A stretch of 64,000 bases of DNA, from assembly GCF_015160875.1 (NCBI RefSeq), contig NZ_CP063374.1:2232001-2296000 (forward strand). Direction: 5' to 3'. Below, piece by piece: positions 37,984 to 46,721 of the stretch. Position 1 is the stretch's first letter; each line of letters starts with the position of its first letter. The position numbers and the translations under genes are program-made. The DNA is from Streptomyces chromofuscus. GTDB lineage: Bacteria > Actinomycetota > Actinomycetes > Streptomycetales > Streptomycetaceae. A model generated the notes under the pieces. The model saw only the letters and a program-made list of their open reading frames with translations, had not been told where the DNA came from and did not search any database.

Positions 37984-38265
37984 TCAGCCCCCGGAGATCA
38001 GTCCGTCGTCGCTCAGCAGCGCCTGCACCTCTTCCAGGGTCGCGTCCGGGGACGGGAGGATCAGGTCCGAGGGCTCCAGGGAGTCGTCGGGGAGCGGCTC
38101 GCCCAGTTCGCGGACCCTGGTGAGGAGGGCGTGGAGGGTACGGCGAAAGCCGGGACCGTCGCCGTTCTCCATCTCCGCCAGGAGCTCGTCGTCCAGCTTG
38201 TCCAGCTCGGTGAGGCGGCTGTCGGACAGCCTCACCTGGCCCTCCCCCATGATCCGTACGATCAT
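37984..38265 (-). CDS. PspA-associated small protein (PspAA-type)
   Basis: A 93-aa soluble protein: MIVRIMGEGQVRL start, acidic middle (DKLDDELLAEMENGD) and a C-terminus ending LSDDGLISGG. This is the PspAA domain that follows PspA in actinobacteria. It has GGAGGGCGAC before its ATG and starts 19 nt after the pspA stop, so both are made together. Its biochemical role is not established; it is thought to act with PspA in membrane stress or lipid handling. Confidence 0.85.
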   Translation of the reverse strand: MIVRIMGEGQVRLSDSRLTELDKLDDELLAEMENGDGPGFRRTLHALLTRVRELGEPLPDDSLEPSDLILPSPDATLEEVQALLSDDGLISGG

Positions 38266-38284
38266 GTCGCCCTCCGGTGGGTGA

Positions 38285-39079
38285 CTACTGCTTGTCGAAG
38301 CGCGGGGTGTCCTGCGGCTGCTGCTCGGAGCGGGACTGCTCCTTGCCGCCCTCGATGGCCTGCTGGCCGCTCGTGCCTCCGGCCAGCTCCGCCTTCATCC
38401 GCTGCAGCTCCAGCTCCACGTCCGTGCCGCCGGAGAGGCGGTCCAGCTCGGCCTGGATGTCGTCCTTGGCCATGCCGGTGGGGTCGTCGAGGGCGCCGGA
38501 GGCGAGCAGTTCGTCGATCGCGCCGGCCCGGGCCTGGAGCTGGGCCGTCTTGTCCTCGGCCCGCTGGATGGCCAGCCCGACGTCGCCCATCTCCTCGGAG
38601 ATGCCGGTGAAGGCCTCGCCGATGCGGGTCTGCGCCTGGGCCGCCGTGTACGTCGCCTTGATCGTCTCCTTCTTGGTGCGGAAGGCGTCGACCTTGGCCT
38701 GGAGGCGCTGGGCGGCCAGGGTGAGCTTCTCCTCCTCGCCCTGGAGTGTCGCGTGCTGGGTCTCCAGGTCCGTCACCTGCTGCTGGAGGGCGGCCCGGCG
38801 CGAGAGCGCCTCGCGGGCCAGGTCCTCACGGCCCAGCGCGAGCGCCTTGCGGCCCTGGTCCTCCAGCTTGGTCGACTGGGTCTGCAGCTGGTTCAACTGG
38901 AGTTCCAGGCGCTTGCGCGAGGTGGCCACGTCGGCGACGCCGCGGCGGACCTTCTGGAGCAGCTCCAGCTGCTTCTGGTACGAGTAATCGAGGGTCTCGC
39001 GCGGGTCCTCGGCCCGGTCAAGGGCCTTGTTCGCCTTCGCGCGGAAGATCATCCCCATACGCTTCATGACACCGCTCAT
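38285..39079 (-). CDS. pspA: Phage-shock protein A/Vipp1 (IM30) family protein
   Basis: A 264-aa protein that is almost entirely coiled coil, with the N-terminal amphipathic start MKRMGMIFRAKANKALDRAEDP and the YSYQKQLELLQKVRRGVADVATSRKRLE helix typical of PspA/IM30. A flexible Gln/Gly-rich tail of about 40 residues follows (actinobacterial feature). It assembles into rods or rings on the inner membrane face and protects it under stress. The ATG at 39079 is used by most relatives; an ATG four codons later is possible, and the Shine-Dalgarno is weak. The 299-bp divergent gap to 39379 holds both promoters. Confidence 0.95.
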   Translation of the reverse strand: MSGVMKRMGMIFRAKANKALDRAEDPRETLDYSYQKQLELLQKVRRGVADVATSRKRLELQLNQLQTQSTKLEDQGRKALALGREDLAREALSRRAALQQQVTDLETQHATLQGEEEKLTLAAQRLQAKVDAFRTKKETIKATYTAAQAQTRIGEAFTGISEEMGDVGLAIQRAEDKTAQLQARAGAIDELLASGALDDPTGMAKDDIQAELDRLSGGTDVELELQRMKAELAGGTSGQQAIEGGKEQSRSEQQPQDTPRFDKQ

Positions 39080-39378
39080 GGGCTTCGCGCGCCCCCTTCT
39101 GACGGACTCCAGCTCCAGCTCTGCGACAGAACCCACAGTACGGGCCCTGCTTCCATTACCGCACTGTTCGGGGACGGATGCGCTCATCCCCAAGGACGAC
39201 TGCGTGCGCTCCTGCTCCGGCGTAGGGAGTAGGTGGTCCCCGGGGATGCCCCGGGGACCACCTAGGATCCGAGGGCGTACACATCGTCCCCTCTGTCCCC
39301 ATACAGACGACCGGTGTTGCGGGATCGTTCCCCGCGGGACTGGGGTCCATACCCCTGGACCCCGTACCCTTGGGTTTT

Positions 39379-39978
39379 GTGTTCCGTAGCCGTGCCAAGG
39401 AAGAGAAGGCCGCCGTCGCCGGCAAGGCGTCGCTGACCGACTCCAAGCAGCCCCGTGACCCCCAGGCCCCCAAGGGCCGTCCGACGCCCAAGCGCAGTGC
39501 GGCCCAGTCCCAGCGCCGCAGCGTCGCCAACACGTCGATGACGCGCAAGGAGGCCGCCAAGCGGCAGCGTGAGGAGCGCCGTGCCGCAATGGAGCGGCAG
39601 CGCCAGGCGCTGGCCGGCGGTGACGAGCGGTACCTGCCGGCACGCGACAAGGGTCCGGTGCGCCGGTTCGCCCGCGACTTCGTCGACTCGCGGTTCAACA
39701 TCGCGGAGTACTTCCTGCCGATGGCCGTGGTCATCCTCGTGCTGAGCATGGTGCGGGTGCCGCAGCTGCAGAGCATCGCGCTGCTGCTGTGGCTGGTGGT
39801 GATCGTGCTCATCGTCCTGGACTCGTTCGTCACCGGGTTCCGGCTGAAGAAGCGGCTGGCCGAGCGCTTCCCCGACGAGAACAGGCGCGGCGCGGTCGCC
39901 TACGCGCTGATGCGCTCCCTCCAGATGCGCCGACTCCGGCTGCCCAAGCCGCAGGTCAAGCGCGGAGAGCGGCCCTGA
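39379..39978 (+). CDS. DUF3043 integral membrane protein
   Basis: A 199-aa protein: a Lys/Arg/Gln-rich cytoplasmic N-terminus (about 1-95, with RPTPKRSAAQSQRR), two closely spaced membrane helices (YFLPMAVVILVLSMV and LLLWLVVIVLIVLDSFV), and a basic C-terminus. Function unknown; the family is restricted to actinobacteria. GTG 39379 is preferred over TTG 39370. No Shine-Dalgarno precedes it; a TACCCT hexamer 9 nt upstream suggests a leaderless mRNA. Its stop overlaps the start of the methyltransferase gene. Confidence 0.88.
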   Translation: MFRSRAKEEKAAVAGKASLTDSKQPRDPQAPKGRPTPKRSAAQSQRRSVANTSMTRKEAAKRQREERRAAMERQRQALAGGDERYLPARDKGPVRRFARDFVDSRFNIAEYFLPMAVVILVLSMVRVPQLQSIALLLWLVVIVLIVLDSFVTGFRLKKRLAERFPDENRRGAVAYALMRSLQMRRLRLPKPQVKRGERP

Positions 39979-40763
39979 GCGCGACGTCGTTCTCCGGGGA
40001 CGCGGCGGACGCCTGGCTGAGCGGGCTCGGCGGGCTGCGTGACGTCGTGCGGCAGGAGCTGGTGGCCCGGCAGCTCGACGAGCAGATAGCCGGGCGGTTC
40101 CCCGTCGGGCAGCGGCTGCGGGTGCTCGACGTGGGGATGGGCCAGGGCACGCAGGCGCTGCGGCTGGCCCGCGCCGGGCACCAGGTGACCGGCATAGAGA
40201 AGGACGCCACCATGCTCGCCGCGGCACGGTCGGCGCTGGCGGTGGAGCCGGAGGGCATCCGGGAGCGGGTGCGGCTCATCGAGGGGGACGGCCGGGACAC
40301 GGGGGTCCACTTCCTGCCCGGCGGCTTCGACGTCGTGCTCTGTCATGGCGTGCTCATGTACGTCGACGACCCCGATCCGCTGCTCGCGGGGCTGGCACGG
40401 ATGCTGGCGCCGGGCGGGCTGCTGTCGCTGCTGGTGCGCAACGGTGACGCGCTGGCGATCCGGCCGGGGCTGTCCGGCGACTGGGACACGGCGCTCGCCG
40501 CCTTCGACACCACCGCGTACCGCAACCGGCTCGGTCTCGACGTCCGGGCCGACCGGCTCGGCGCGCTGACGGCCACCCTCGCCGGGATCGGGGCGCCGCT
40601 GCACGTCTGGTACGGGGTGCGGGTCTTCACGGACACGGCGGCGGACGGCGCCGAGGTGCCGGCCGACGTGGAGACGCTGCTGGCGGTGGAGGAGCGGGCC
40701 GGGCGGACGGACCCGTACCGGGGGGTCGCGGCGATGCTGCACCTGTGCGGGGTGCGCGGCTGA
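39975..40763 (+). CDS. Class I SAM-dependent methyltransferase, probable CTG start
   Basis: A 262-aa Rossmann-fold methyltransferase with motif I VLDVGMGQGTQALRLARAG, acidic motif GIEKD, IEGDGRD, and the post-motif LCHGVLMYVDDPDPLLAGLARMLAPGG. No ATG, GTG or TTG exists in frame between the previous in-frame region and GTG 40047, which would cut into the first helix. CTG at 39975 has GGAG 7 nt upstream and overlaps the stop of the DUF3043 gene as CTGA, copying the usual ATGA coupling. Substrate unknown; relatives are of the CmoA/small-molecule type. Confidence 0.87.
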   Translation: MSATSFSGDAADAWLSGLGGLRDVVRQELVARQLDEQIAGRFPVGQRLRVLDVGMGQGTQALRLARAGHQVTGIEKDATMLAAARSALAVEPEGIRERVRLIEGDGRDTGVHFLPGGFDVVLCHGVLMYVDDPDPLLAGLARMLAPGGLLSLLVRNGDALAIRPGLSGDWDTALAAFDTTAYRNRLGLDVRADRLGALTATLAGIGAPLHVWYGVRVFTDTAADGAEVPADVETLLAVEERAGRTDPYRGVAAMLHLCGVRG

Positions 40764-40820
40764 GCCCGTTCGGGCGTACAGCGCGGGCCCGGGACACGAC
40801 CCGGAAGCCAGACTCGGGTC

Positions 40821-41888
40821 ATGGAAGCTCACCCTCTTCGGGCGCCGCGCCTCGTCGCGGGTCTGTCGTGCTGCCTCGTCCTCGTCTGCGGCTGCACCTC
40901 CGGCGGATCGGCGCAGCGGACCGAGCGGACGACGGAACAGGCCGGGGTGCCGGTGGCGGCGAACGACCTGCAGAACGACTACCAGCGCGTGATCAAGGAC
41001 GTGCTGCCGTCGGTCGTCCAGGTCCAGGCCCGCAACGCCCTCGGCTCCGGGGTCGTGTACGACGACAAGGGCCACATCGTCACGAACGCGCACGTCGTCG
41101 GTGAACAGCGACGGTTGCAGGTGACGACGGCCAACAGCGAGGAGGAGATCGACGCCCGGCTCGTCTTCTCCTACCCCGAGCAGGACCTGGCCGTGCTGCA
41201 GCTGGATCGGCCCCCCGAGGGGCTGCGGCCGGCGACGTTCGGGGACTCCTCGAAGGTCGAGGTGGGGCAGATCGTGCTGGCAATGGGATCGCCCCTCGGG
41301 CTGTCGTCGAGCGTGACGCAGGGGATCGTGTCGGCGACCGGGCGGACCGTCACGTCGTCCGGCGACAGCGAGGACGGCGGTACGGGGGCGACGATCGCCA
41401 ACATGGTGCAGACGTCGGCGGCGATCAACCCCGGCAACAGCGGGGGCGCGCTGGTCGACCTGGACGGGCAGGTCGTCGGCATCCCGACGCTGGGCGCGAC
41501 CGACCCCGGCCTCGGGGAGGGCGCGGCGCCCGGCATCGGGTTCGCGATCCCGGCGTCGACGGTGCGGACCATCGCCGACCAGATCGTGCGGGACGGCCGG
41601 GTCACCGACTCGGGGCGGGCGGCGCTCGGCATCACGGGCCGCACCGTCGTCGACGACGACTACCGGCCCGCCGGGGTGGCCGTCGCCGAGGTGCGCGCCG
41701 GCGGGGCGGCGGCCGAGGCCGGGATCGAGCCCGGCGACGTCATCACCGGGTTGGGTGACACGGACATCACCTCCATCACCTCGCTCGCCGAGGCGCTGGC
41801 CGCGCTGGGGCCGGGCGACCGGACGACGGTGACGTTCACGCGCGACGGCAAGGAGCGGACCGTGGACGTGACGCTGGGCGAGCAGTAG
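40821..41888 (+). CDS. HtrA/DegP-like serine protease lipoprotein with PDZ domain
   Basis: A 355-aa S1C protease. Signal peptide with lipobox LVCGC (Cys about 25), trypsin-like domain with His91 (TNAHVVG), Asp122 (EQDLAVLQL) and Ser207 (NPGNSGGAL), then a C-terminal PDZ domain (about 265-350, VRAGGAAAEAGIEPGDVITGLG). Such enzymes degrade misfolded exported proteins outside the membrane. The lipid anchor replaces the usual transmembrane anchor of actinobacterial HtrA. A 41889-42048 gap follows, with two near-identical copies of a 18-bp sequence (41924 and 41957). Confidence 0.95.
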   Translation: MEAHPLRAPRLVAGLSCCLVLVCGCTSGGSAQRTERTTEQAGVPVAANDLQNDYQRVIKDVLPSVVQVQARNALGSGVVYDDKGHIVTNAHVVGEQRRLQVTTANSEEEIDARLVFSYPEQDLAVLQLDRPPEGLRPATFGDSSKVEVGQIVLAMGSPLGLSSSVTQGIVSATGRTVTSSGDSEDGGTGATIANMVQTSAAINPGNSGGALVDLDGQVVGIPTLGATDPGLGEGAAPGIGFAIPASTVRTIADQIVRDGRVTDSGRAALGITGRTVVDDDYRPAGVAVAEVRAGGAAAEAGIEPGDVITGLGDTDITSITSLAEALAALGPGDRTTVTFTRDGKERTVDVTLGEQ

Positions 41889-42048
41889 AGACCGCCGACG
41901 GGGCACCGGGCCGGCCGCGGCGGACCCGTCCACGGGGCGCCCGACCGGCGATGGCGCACCCGTCCACGGGGCGCCGGACGACCGCGGACCCCGTCAACGG
42001 CCGCCGGACGAGCGGTGAGAAGGGCGGCCGGCGTGGCCGCCCCGCCCC

Positions 42049-42261
42049 TCAGCCCTGGTCCGCGTGCAGGCTCATCGGCCCGTAGATCTCGGTGGTGTCC
42101 TCGAACAGCCGTACCTGGTCCGCGCCGCCGGCGAGCAGTTCCTTCCAGTGCTCCCCGAGCCAGGACTCGGCGTCCCCCTGCGTGGTGAACTCCTCGGGCT
42201 GCACCGCCGGCTGGACCTCCGTCCCGTCGGCCGTCTCGAACCGCCACGTCCATGCCACCAT
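42049..42261 (-). CDS. Small conserved actinobacterial protein of unknown function
   Basis: A 70-aa protein starting MVAWTWRFE with GGGAGG 5 nt before the ATG. It is acidic and Trp-rich (WTWRF, SWLGEHW), with a compact predicted alpha/beta layout and no signal or membrane segment. It resembles the short Streptomyces hypothetical proteins kept next to cob genes, but I cannot give it a role. It stands convergent to the HtrA-like gene. Confidence 0.75.
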   Translation of the reverse strand: MVAWTWRFETADGTEVQPAVQPEEFTTQGDAESWLGEHWKELLAGGADQVRLFEDTTEIYGPMSLHADQG

Positions 42262-42547
42262 GTACGCCTCCCAGCTGTCGGCACCTGCAGAGCGGACCGG
42301 ATCCAGGTCCGGTTCCCGTGCCGAGCCTATGCGGTCCGCCGGGTGAGCCGTCATCAGACCGCGGGTGATCGGTCGGACCCCGAGTGCCGCTCGTTTCGCC
42401 CCGCGGGCCCGGAGGCCGGTGGCGGGCCGGGTACGGCCACGGCCCCTGCCCGTGAGGGCGTCGCGGACGCGCGGGACGAGCGGTTCGCCACGCCTGTCGG
42501 GGTGGCCCGGACGCGCATGGCGGGCAGTGACCGGCGAAAATCGGATC

Positions 42548-43756
42548 GTGGAACTGACTCTGCTCGGCACCGGCGCCCCCGCGGGACTCCCCCGCTCCGA
42601 CTGTCCGTGCGCGGCGTGCGCGACCGCGCTGGGCGCGGACGCCCGGGCGGCCACGGCCGTGCTGGTGGACGGCGCGCTGCTGCTCGACCTGACGCCCGGG
42701 GCGGCGTTCGCGGCGGCACGGGCGGGACGGTCCCTGGCGGGGGTGCGCCAGGTGCTGCTGTCGCACCCCCACAACGGGCCGCCGCTGGAGGTGCCGGCCG
42801 GGCTGCCGCAGCCGGGGCGGGTGCCCGACGGACGGGAGTTGGCGCTGCTGACGGGGCATCGGGTGCGGGCGCTGGCGATGGACTCGCCGGGCACGGGGTA
42901 CGCCATGACCGGGCCGGACGGGCAGCGGTTGCTGTACCTGCCGCCGGGGTGTGCGCCGGCCGGGCTGGAGGAGGGGGGCGTGGCGGCGGGGCCGTACGAC
43001 ATGGTGCTCGCGGACGTCGTGGGGCGGCCGGACGCGCTGGCGCGGCTGCGGTCGGTGGGGGCGGTCGGGCCCACGACGGACGTTCTCGCCGTCCACCTGG
43101 ACCACGACGTGCCGCCGGGACCGGAGTTGCGGCGGCGGCTCGCCGCGGCGGGGGCGCGGGCGGTGCCGGACGGAACGACCCTGGCGGTCGGGGCGTACGA
43201 GGAGGTGCCCGACGTGCCGCGGCGGACGCTGGTGCTGGGGGGTGCGCGGTCGGGCAAGTCGGTGGAGGCGGAGCGGCGGCTGCAGGCGTTCCCCGACGTG
43301 CTGTACGTCGCGACGGGCGGCACCCGCAACGGGGACGGCGAGTGGGCCGAGCGGGTGGCCGCGCACCGGGAGCGGCGGCCGGGGTCGTGGCGCACGGTGG
43401 AGACGTGCGACCTGGTGCCGCTGCTCGGGGAGGACGGGCCGCCGCTGCTGATCGACTGTCTGTCGCTGTGGCTGACGGACGCGATGGACTCCGTCGACGC
43501 GTGGGACGACGCGGAGTGGGCCGACGGCGGTGAGAAGGCGCTGCGCGAGCGGGTGCGCTCGCTGGCGGAGGCCGTGCGCGGCACGCGGCGGGTGGTGGTC
43601 GCCGTGTCGAACGAGGTGGGCTCGGGCATCGTCCCGGCCACGGCGTCCGGGCGCCGGTACCGGGACGAACTCGGGCGTCTGAACGCGGCGTTCGCGGCCG
43701 AGTGCGAGCACGTGCTGCTGGTCGTGGCGGGCCAGGCCCTGGTGCTGCGGGGGTGA
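42548..43756 (+). CDS. cobU: Adenosylcobinamide kinase/guanylyltransferase with N-terminal metallo-beta-lactamase-like domain
   Basis: A 402-aa two-part protein. Residues about 226-402 are CobU: P-loop GGARSGKS (231-238), a VATGGTRNGDGEW segment, IDCLSLWLTDAM and VSNEVGSGIVP. CobU phosphorylates adenosylcobinamide and transfers GMP to it. Residues 1 to about 215 look like a PhnP-type metallo-beta-lactamase fold (LLGTGAP start, two Cys near CPCAAC, LSHPHNGPP, VHLDHD), but the metal motif is degraded (the usual HxHxDH became HPHNGP). Start GTG at 42548 is the best fit to the LTLLGTGAP strand; an earlier GTG (42527) is possible. cobT and cobS follow within 5 kb. Confidence 0.9.
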   Translation: MELTLLGTGAPAGLPRSDCPCAACATALGADARAATAVLVDGALLLDLTPGAAFAAARAGRSLAGVRQVLLSHPHNGPPLEVPAGLPQPGRVPDGRELALLTGHRVRALAMDSPGTGYAMTGPDGQRLLYLPPGCAPAGLEEGGVAAGPYDMVLADVVGRPDALARLRSVGAVGPTTDVLAVHLDHDVPPGPELRRRLAAAGARAVPDGTTLAVGAYEEVPDVPRRTLVLGGARSGKSVEAERRLQAFPDVLYVATGGTRNGDGEWAERVAAHRERRPGSWRTVETCDLVPLLGEDGPPLLIDCLSLWLTDAMDSVDAWDDAEWADGGEKALRERVRSLAEAVRGTRRVVVAVSNEVGSGIVPATASGRRYRDELGRLNAAFAAECEHVLLVVAGQALVLRG

Positions 43757-43875
43757 GGCGGGCCGCCGCCGGGCGCCGAGTGCCGCGGACGAGGGTCATG
43801 CACGCCTGCGTCTCCACCGACCGCTGAGGCGGCCGTCACCTCCCAGGCGGCGGCCAGTCCGGCGCGGCGTGCGCG

Positions 43876-44964
43876 TCACCGGACAGCCGCCGGCCCCGGT
43901 TCCCCCGTCTGCCGCAGGGGGTTCTTGCGGGCGATCACCCGGTAGGCGTTGGAGAAGGAGCTGCGGCGGATCAGGGGGGCCAGGGTGTGGTCCGCGGCTG
44001 TCGCCGCCAGGCGGAGCGGGGCCGTCGCCGCCGTCAGGACGGCGCGCGTGGTGTGCTGCAGGACGGTGGGCCGGGTGGTCCGCCAGGGGGTGTCGGGGGC
44101 GGGGATGACGTGGGAGAGGGCTCTGGTCGTCGCCGTGGCGAGGTCGGTGGGGGTGTGCGGGGCGCACGCGTCCGTGGTGAGGATCGTGCAGTTGTGGGAC
44201 TCCAGGGCCTGGTGGACGTTGGGCAGCGGCAGCAGGTGGATCTGGCGCGGTTGTGCCTGGCCGGGCCACCACTTGCCCAGGAGCGCGGCGAAGGCGCTGC
44301 GCGGATCGGTCAGTTCGAGGACGAGGTGGCCGCCGGGGCGCAGGGCCGCGATCGCCGCCCGGAGCTCCTCGCGGGGGGACGGGGACAGTTCGAACTGGTG
44401 GAAGACGCTCACCACGTCGTAGCGGCCGCGCAGGCGGGCCGGCAGCCCGGGCGTGATGAGGTGCCCGACGTACGCCTCCTCCACGCGTTCCGTCGCGCGG
44501 GCGCGCAGGACGCGGGGGGTGGGGTCGGTGCCGTCGAAGGAGGTGTACGGGAAGAACTCCCGCGCGGTGGCCGGGAAGTCGGCGTCGCCCGTGCCCACGT
44601 CGAGCCAGCTCTCCGGTTCCGGGATGTGCAGCATCGCCCGGATCCGCTCCCGGTGGCGGCGCCGGGACGGCGGGCGCTCGTACAGGTCCCGGTCCCGGTG
44701 GTAGAACGCCGCGCCCTCGGGCGTCAGGCCGGGGTTCTGGAAGACGTGGGCGCAGTCCTCGCACTCCTCGAGGGTGAACGTGCCCGGCTTGCGCTGGATG
44801 ACGTCGGGCGCCGTGAGGCGGACGCGCAGGCGCTGCCCGCCGCACCAGGGGCAGCTCTCCCGGCGGGACGCCTGGAGACGCTCGGTGCCCTGGGCGAGTT
44901 CGGCGAGGTACGTGGCGCGGCGCAGGTCGATCGCCGGTGCGGAGAGGGGGGCGGACGACGACAT
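43876..44964 (-). CDS. SAM-dependent methyltransferase with N-terminal zinc finger
   Basis: A 362-aa protein from ATG 44964 (GGGAG upstream). An N-terminal CxxC...CxxC zinc knuckle (CPWCGG about 37-42 and CEDCAH about 67-72) precedes a class I methyltransferase core (WLDVGTGDADFPATARE, about 118-134; VVSVFHQFELSPSPREELRAAIAALRPGG). This resembles methyltransferases that act on cell-surface sugars or antibiotics. A roughly 90-residue C-terminal extension ends in NAYRVIARK. The gene lies between cobU (convergent) and cobT (divergent), but nothing ties it to cobalamin. Confidence 0.88.
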   Translation of the reverse strand: MSSSAPLSAPAIDLRRATYLAELAQGTERLQASRRESCPWCGGQRLRVRLTAPDVIQRKPGTFTLEECEDCAHVFQNPGLTPEGAAFYHRDRDLYERPPSRRRHRERIRAMLHIPEPESWLDVGTGDADFPATAREFFPYTSFDGTDPTPRVLRARATERVEEAYVGHLITPGLPARLRGRYDVVSVFHQFELSPSPREELRAAIAALRPGGHLVLELTDPRSAFAALLGKWWPGQAQPRQIHLLPLPNVHQALESHNCTILTTDACAPHTPTDLATATTRALSHVIPAPDTPWRTTRPTVLQHTTRAVLTAATAPLRLAATAADHTLAPLIRRSSFSNAYRVIARKNPLRQTGEPGPAAVR

Positions 44965-45125
44965 GGGCGGCTCCCGGGGCGCGACGGACAGGGCGGGGAG
45001 GGACGTACGACAATCCGCTGCAAAACGGAACGTATGGGATCGCGATCTTGGGTGCAACGACGTGAGGGGGTCGGGGTGGCCATGTGGCGCGGTTCTGTTC
45101 GATCGGGGCCGGTACTGTTCGGCGA

Positions 45126-46208
45126 ATGAGCTCGCTTAATCTCGACGACTTCACCGATCTGATCGAGCGCCCCGACGGCGGGGTGCGCCGCGACGCGGAG
45201 GCCCGCCGGGAGCGTCAGATCGTGCCGCCCGGTACGCTGGGGCGGCTCGACGACCTGGGTGAGTGGCTGGCGGCGGCGCAGGGTGCCGTGCCGGTGCGGC
45301 CGGTGGATCGGCCGCGGGTGGTGCTGTTCGCCGGTGACCACGGTGTGGCGGAGCTGGGGGTGTCGGCGCGGCCCGCGGGGAGCGCCGTGGAGCTGGTGCG
45401 GGAGGTGCTGGAGGGCGGCCGGCCGGTGTCCGTGCTCGCCCGGCGGCTCGGCGTGCCGGTGCGGGTCGTGGACATGGCGCTGGACTGCGATCCGCGGACG
45501 CTGCCCGAGGACGTCTCCAAGTACCGGGTACGGCGCGGCAGCGGGCGGATCGACATCGAGGACGCGCTGACGGCCGAGGAGGCCGAGGCGGCGTTCCGGG
45601 CCGGCGTCGCGGTGGCCGACGAGGAGGCCGACGCCGGTACGGACCTGGTGGTGCTCGGCGATGTGAGCGTCGGCGGGACCACGGTGGCCGGGGTGCTGGT
45701 CGCGGCGCTGTGCGGGACCGACGCCTCCGTGGTGACCGGGCGGGGCGGGCTCGCGATCGACGACCTGGTGTGGATGCGCAAGTGCGCGGCGATCCGGGAC
45801 GCGTTGCGGCGGGCGCGGCCGGTGCTCGGGGACCAGTTGCAGCTGCTGGCGGCCGTCGGCGGGGCCGATGTCGCGGCGATGACCGGGTTCCTGCTCCAAT
45901 GCGCCGTGCGCAAGACCCCGGTGATCCTGGACGGCGTGGTGGGCGCCGCGTGCGCGCTGGTGGCGCAGCGGATCGCGTTCCGGGCGCCGGACTGGTGGCT
46001 GGCCGGGCACAACAGCGGCGAGCCGGGGCAGGCCAAGGCGCTGGACCGGATGGCGCTGGAGCCGCTGCTCGACCACGGGCTGTCGACCGGGGAGGGCGCG
46101 GGAGGCCTGTTGGCGCTGCCCCTGGTACAGGCCGCGGCGGCCCTGGCGGCGGAACTGCCGGAGCGCCCGGAGAAGAAGAACCCGACCGAGGAACCGGACG
46201 CCGAGTAG
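45126..46208 (+). CDS. cobT: Nicotinate-nucleotide:dimethylbenzimidazole phosphoribosyltransferase
   Basis: A 360-aa enzyme that makes alpha-ribazole phosphate for the lower ligand of cobalamin. Family marks are VVLFAGDHGVAELGVSARP, the GDVSVGGTTVAG motif, the catalytic Glu region near the C-terminus (STGEGAGGLLALPLVQAAAAL), and LDGVVGAACAL. No Shine-Dalgarno precedes the ATG; a TACTGT -10-like hexamer 8 nt upstream hints at a leaderless transcript. The 138-bp tandem repeat begins 26 nt past the stop. Confidence 0.95.
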   Translation: MSSLNLDDFTDLIERPDGGVRRDAEARRERQIVPPGTLGRLDDLGEWLAAAQGAVPVRPVDRPRVVLFAGDHGVAELGVSARPAGSAVELVREVLEGGRPVSVLARRLGVPVRVVDMALDCDPRTLPEDVSKYRVRRGSGRIDIEDALTAEEAEAAFRAGVAVADEEADAGTDLVVLGDVSVGGTTVAGVLVAALCGTDASVVTGRGGLAIDDLVWMRKCAAIRDALRRARPVLGDQLQLLAAVGGADVAAMTGFLLQCAVRKTPVILDGVVGAACALVAQRIAFRAPDWWLAGHNSGEPGQAKALDRMALEPLLDHGLSTGEGAGGLLALPLVQAAAALAAELPERPEKKNPTEEPDAE

Positions 46209-46233
46209 AGCAGCCGACCGGTCGGCACCGCCG

Positions 46234-46650
46234 GACCACGCCCTCGCCGCCGGGCGCGGACGCGGCGAGGAAGCGTGTCAGGGGACAGCCGGACGGACCG
46301 CACCGCCGGACCACCCTTCGCCGCCGAGCGCCGTCACGGCGGCAAGGACACCCGACCCCACGACACCGCCCGACCACGCCCTCACCGCCGGGCGCGGACG
46401 CGGCGAGGAAGCGTGTCAGGGGACAGCCGGACGGACCGCACCGCCGGACCACCCTTCGCCGCCGAGCGCCGTCACGGCGGCAAGGACACCCGCCCCCACG
46501 GCACCGCCCGACCACGCCCTCACCGCCGGGCGCGGACGCGGCGGCAAGGGCACGCAGGGGCGGGCGGCCGGTCCGGCATCGCGCCCTCGCCGTCGAGCGC
46601 CGGCGCGGTGGCAAGCGCGTCCGCCCCCGCGACACCGCCGGACCACGCCC
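46234..46650. repeat. 138-bp tandem repeat (three units, third diverged)
   Basis: Two near-identical 138-bp units (46234-46371 and 46372-46509) each start GACCACGCCCTC and contain GTGTCAGGGGACAGCCGGAC. A third, partly deleted unit runs 46510-46640, and a fourth copy of the first few bases lies at 46641. They differ at only a few sites (ACCCCACGAC against CCCCCACGGC). 138 is a multiple of 3, which keeps frames open, but there is no coding evidence. It occupies the gap between cobT and the membrane-protein gene. Confidence 0.93.
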
Positions 46651-46721
46651 TCATGGCCCCGCGCCGTTGCGGCGGAGGGCGGGGCCGGCTGTCGTCGGAG
46701 GTCTCCGGCGTGCGGGGCGGG

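Noticed and set aside
42262..42547. Cobalamin riboswitch before cobU
   Set aside because: No B12-box-like sequence was seen here, or before cobT and cobS.
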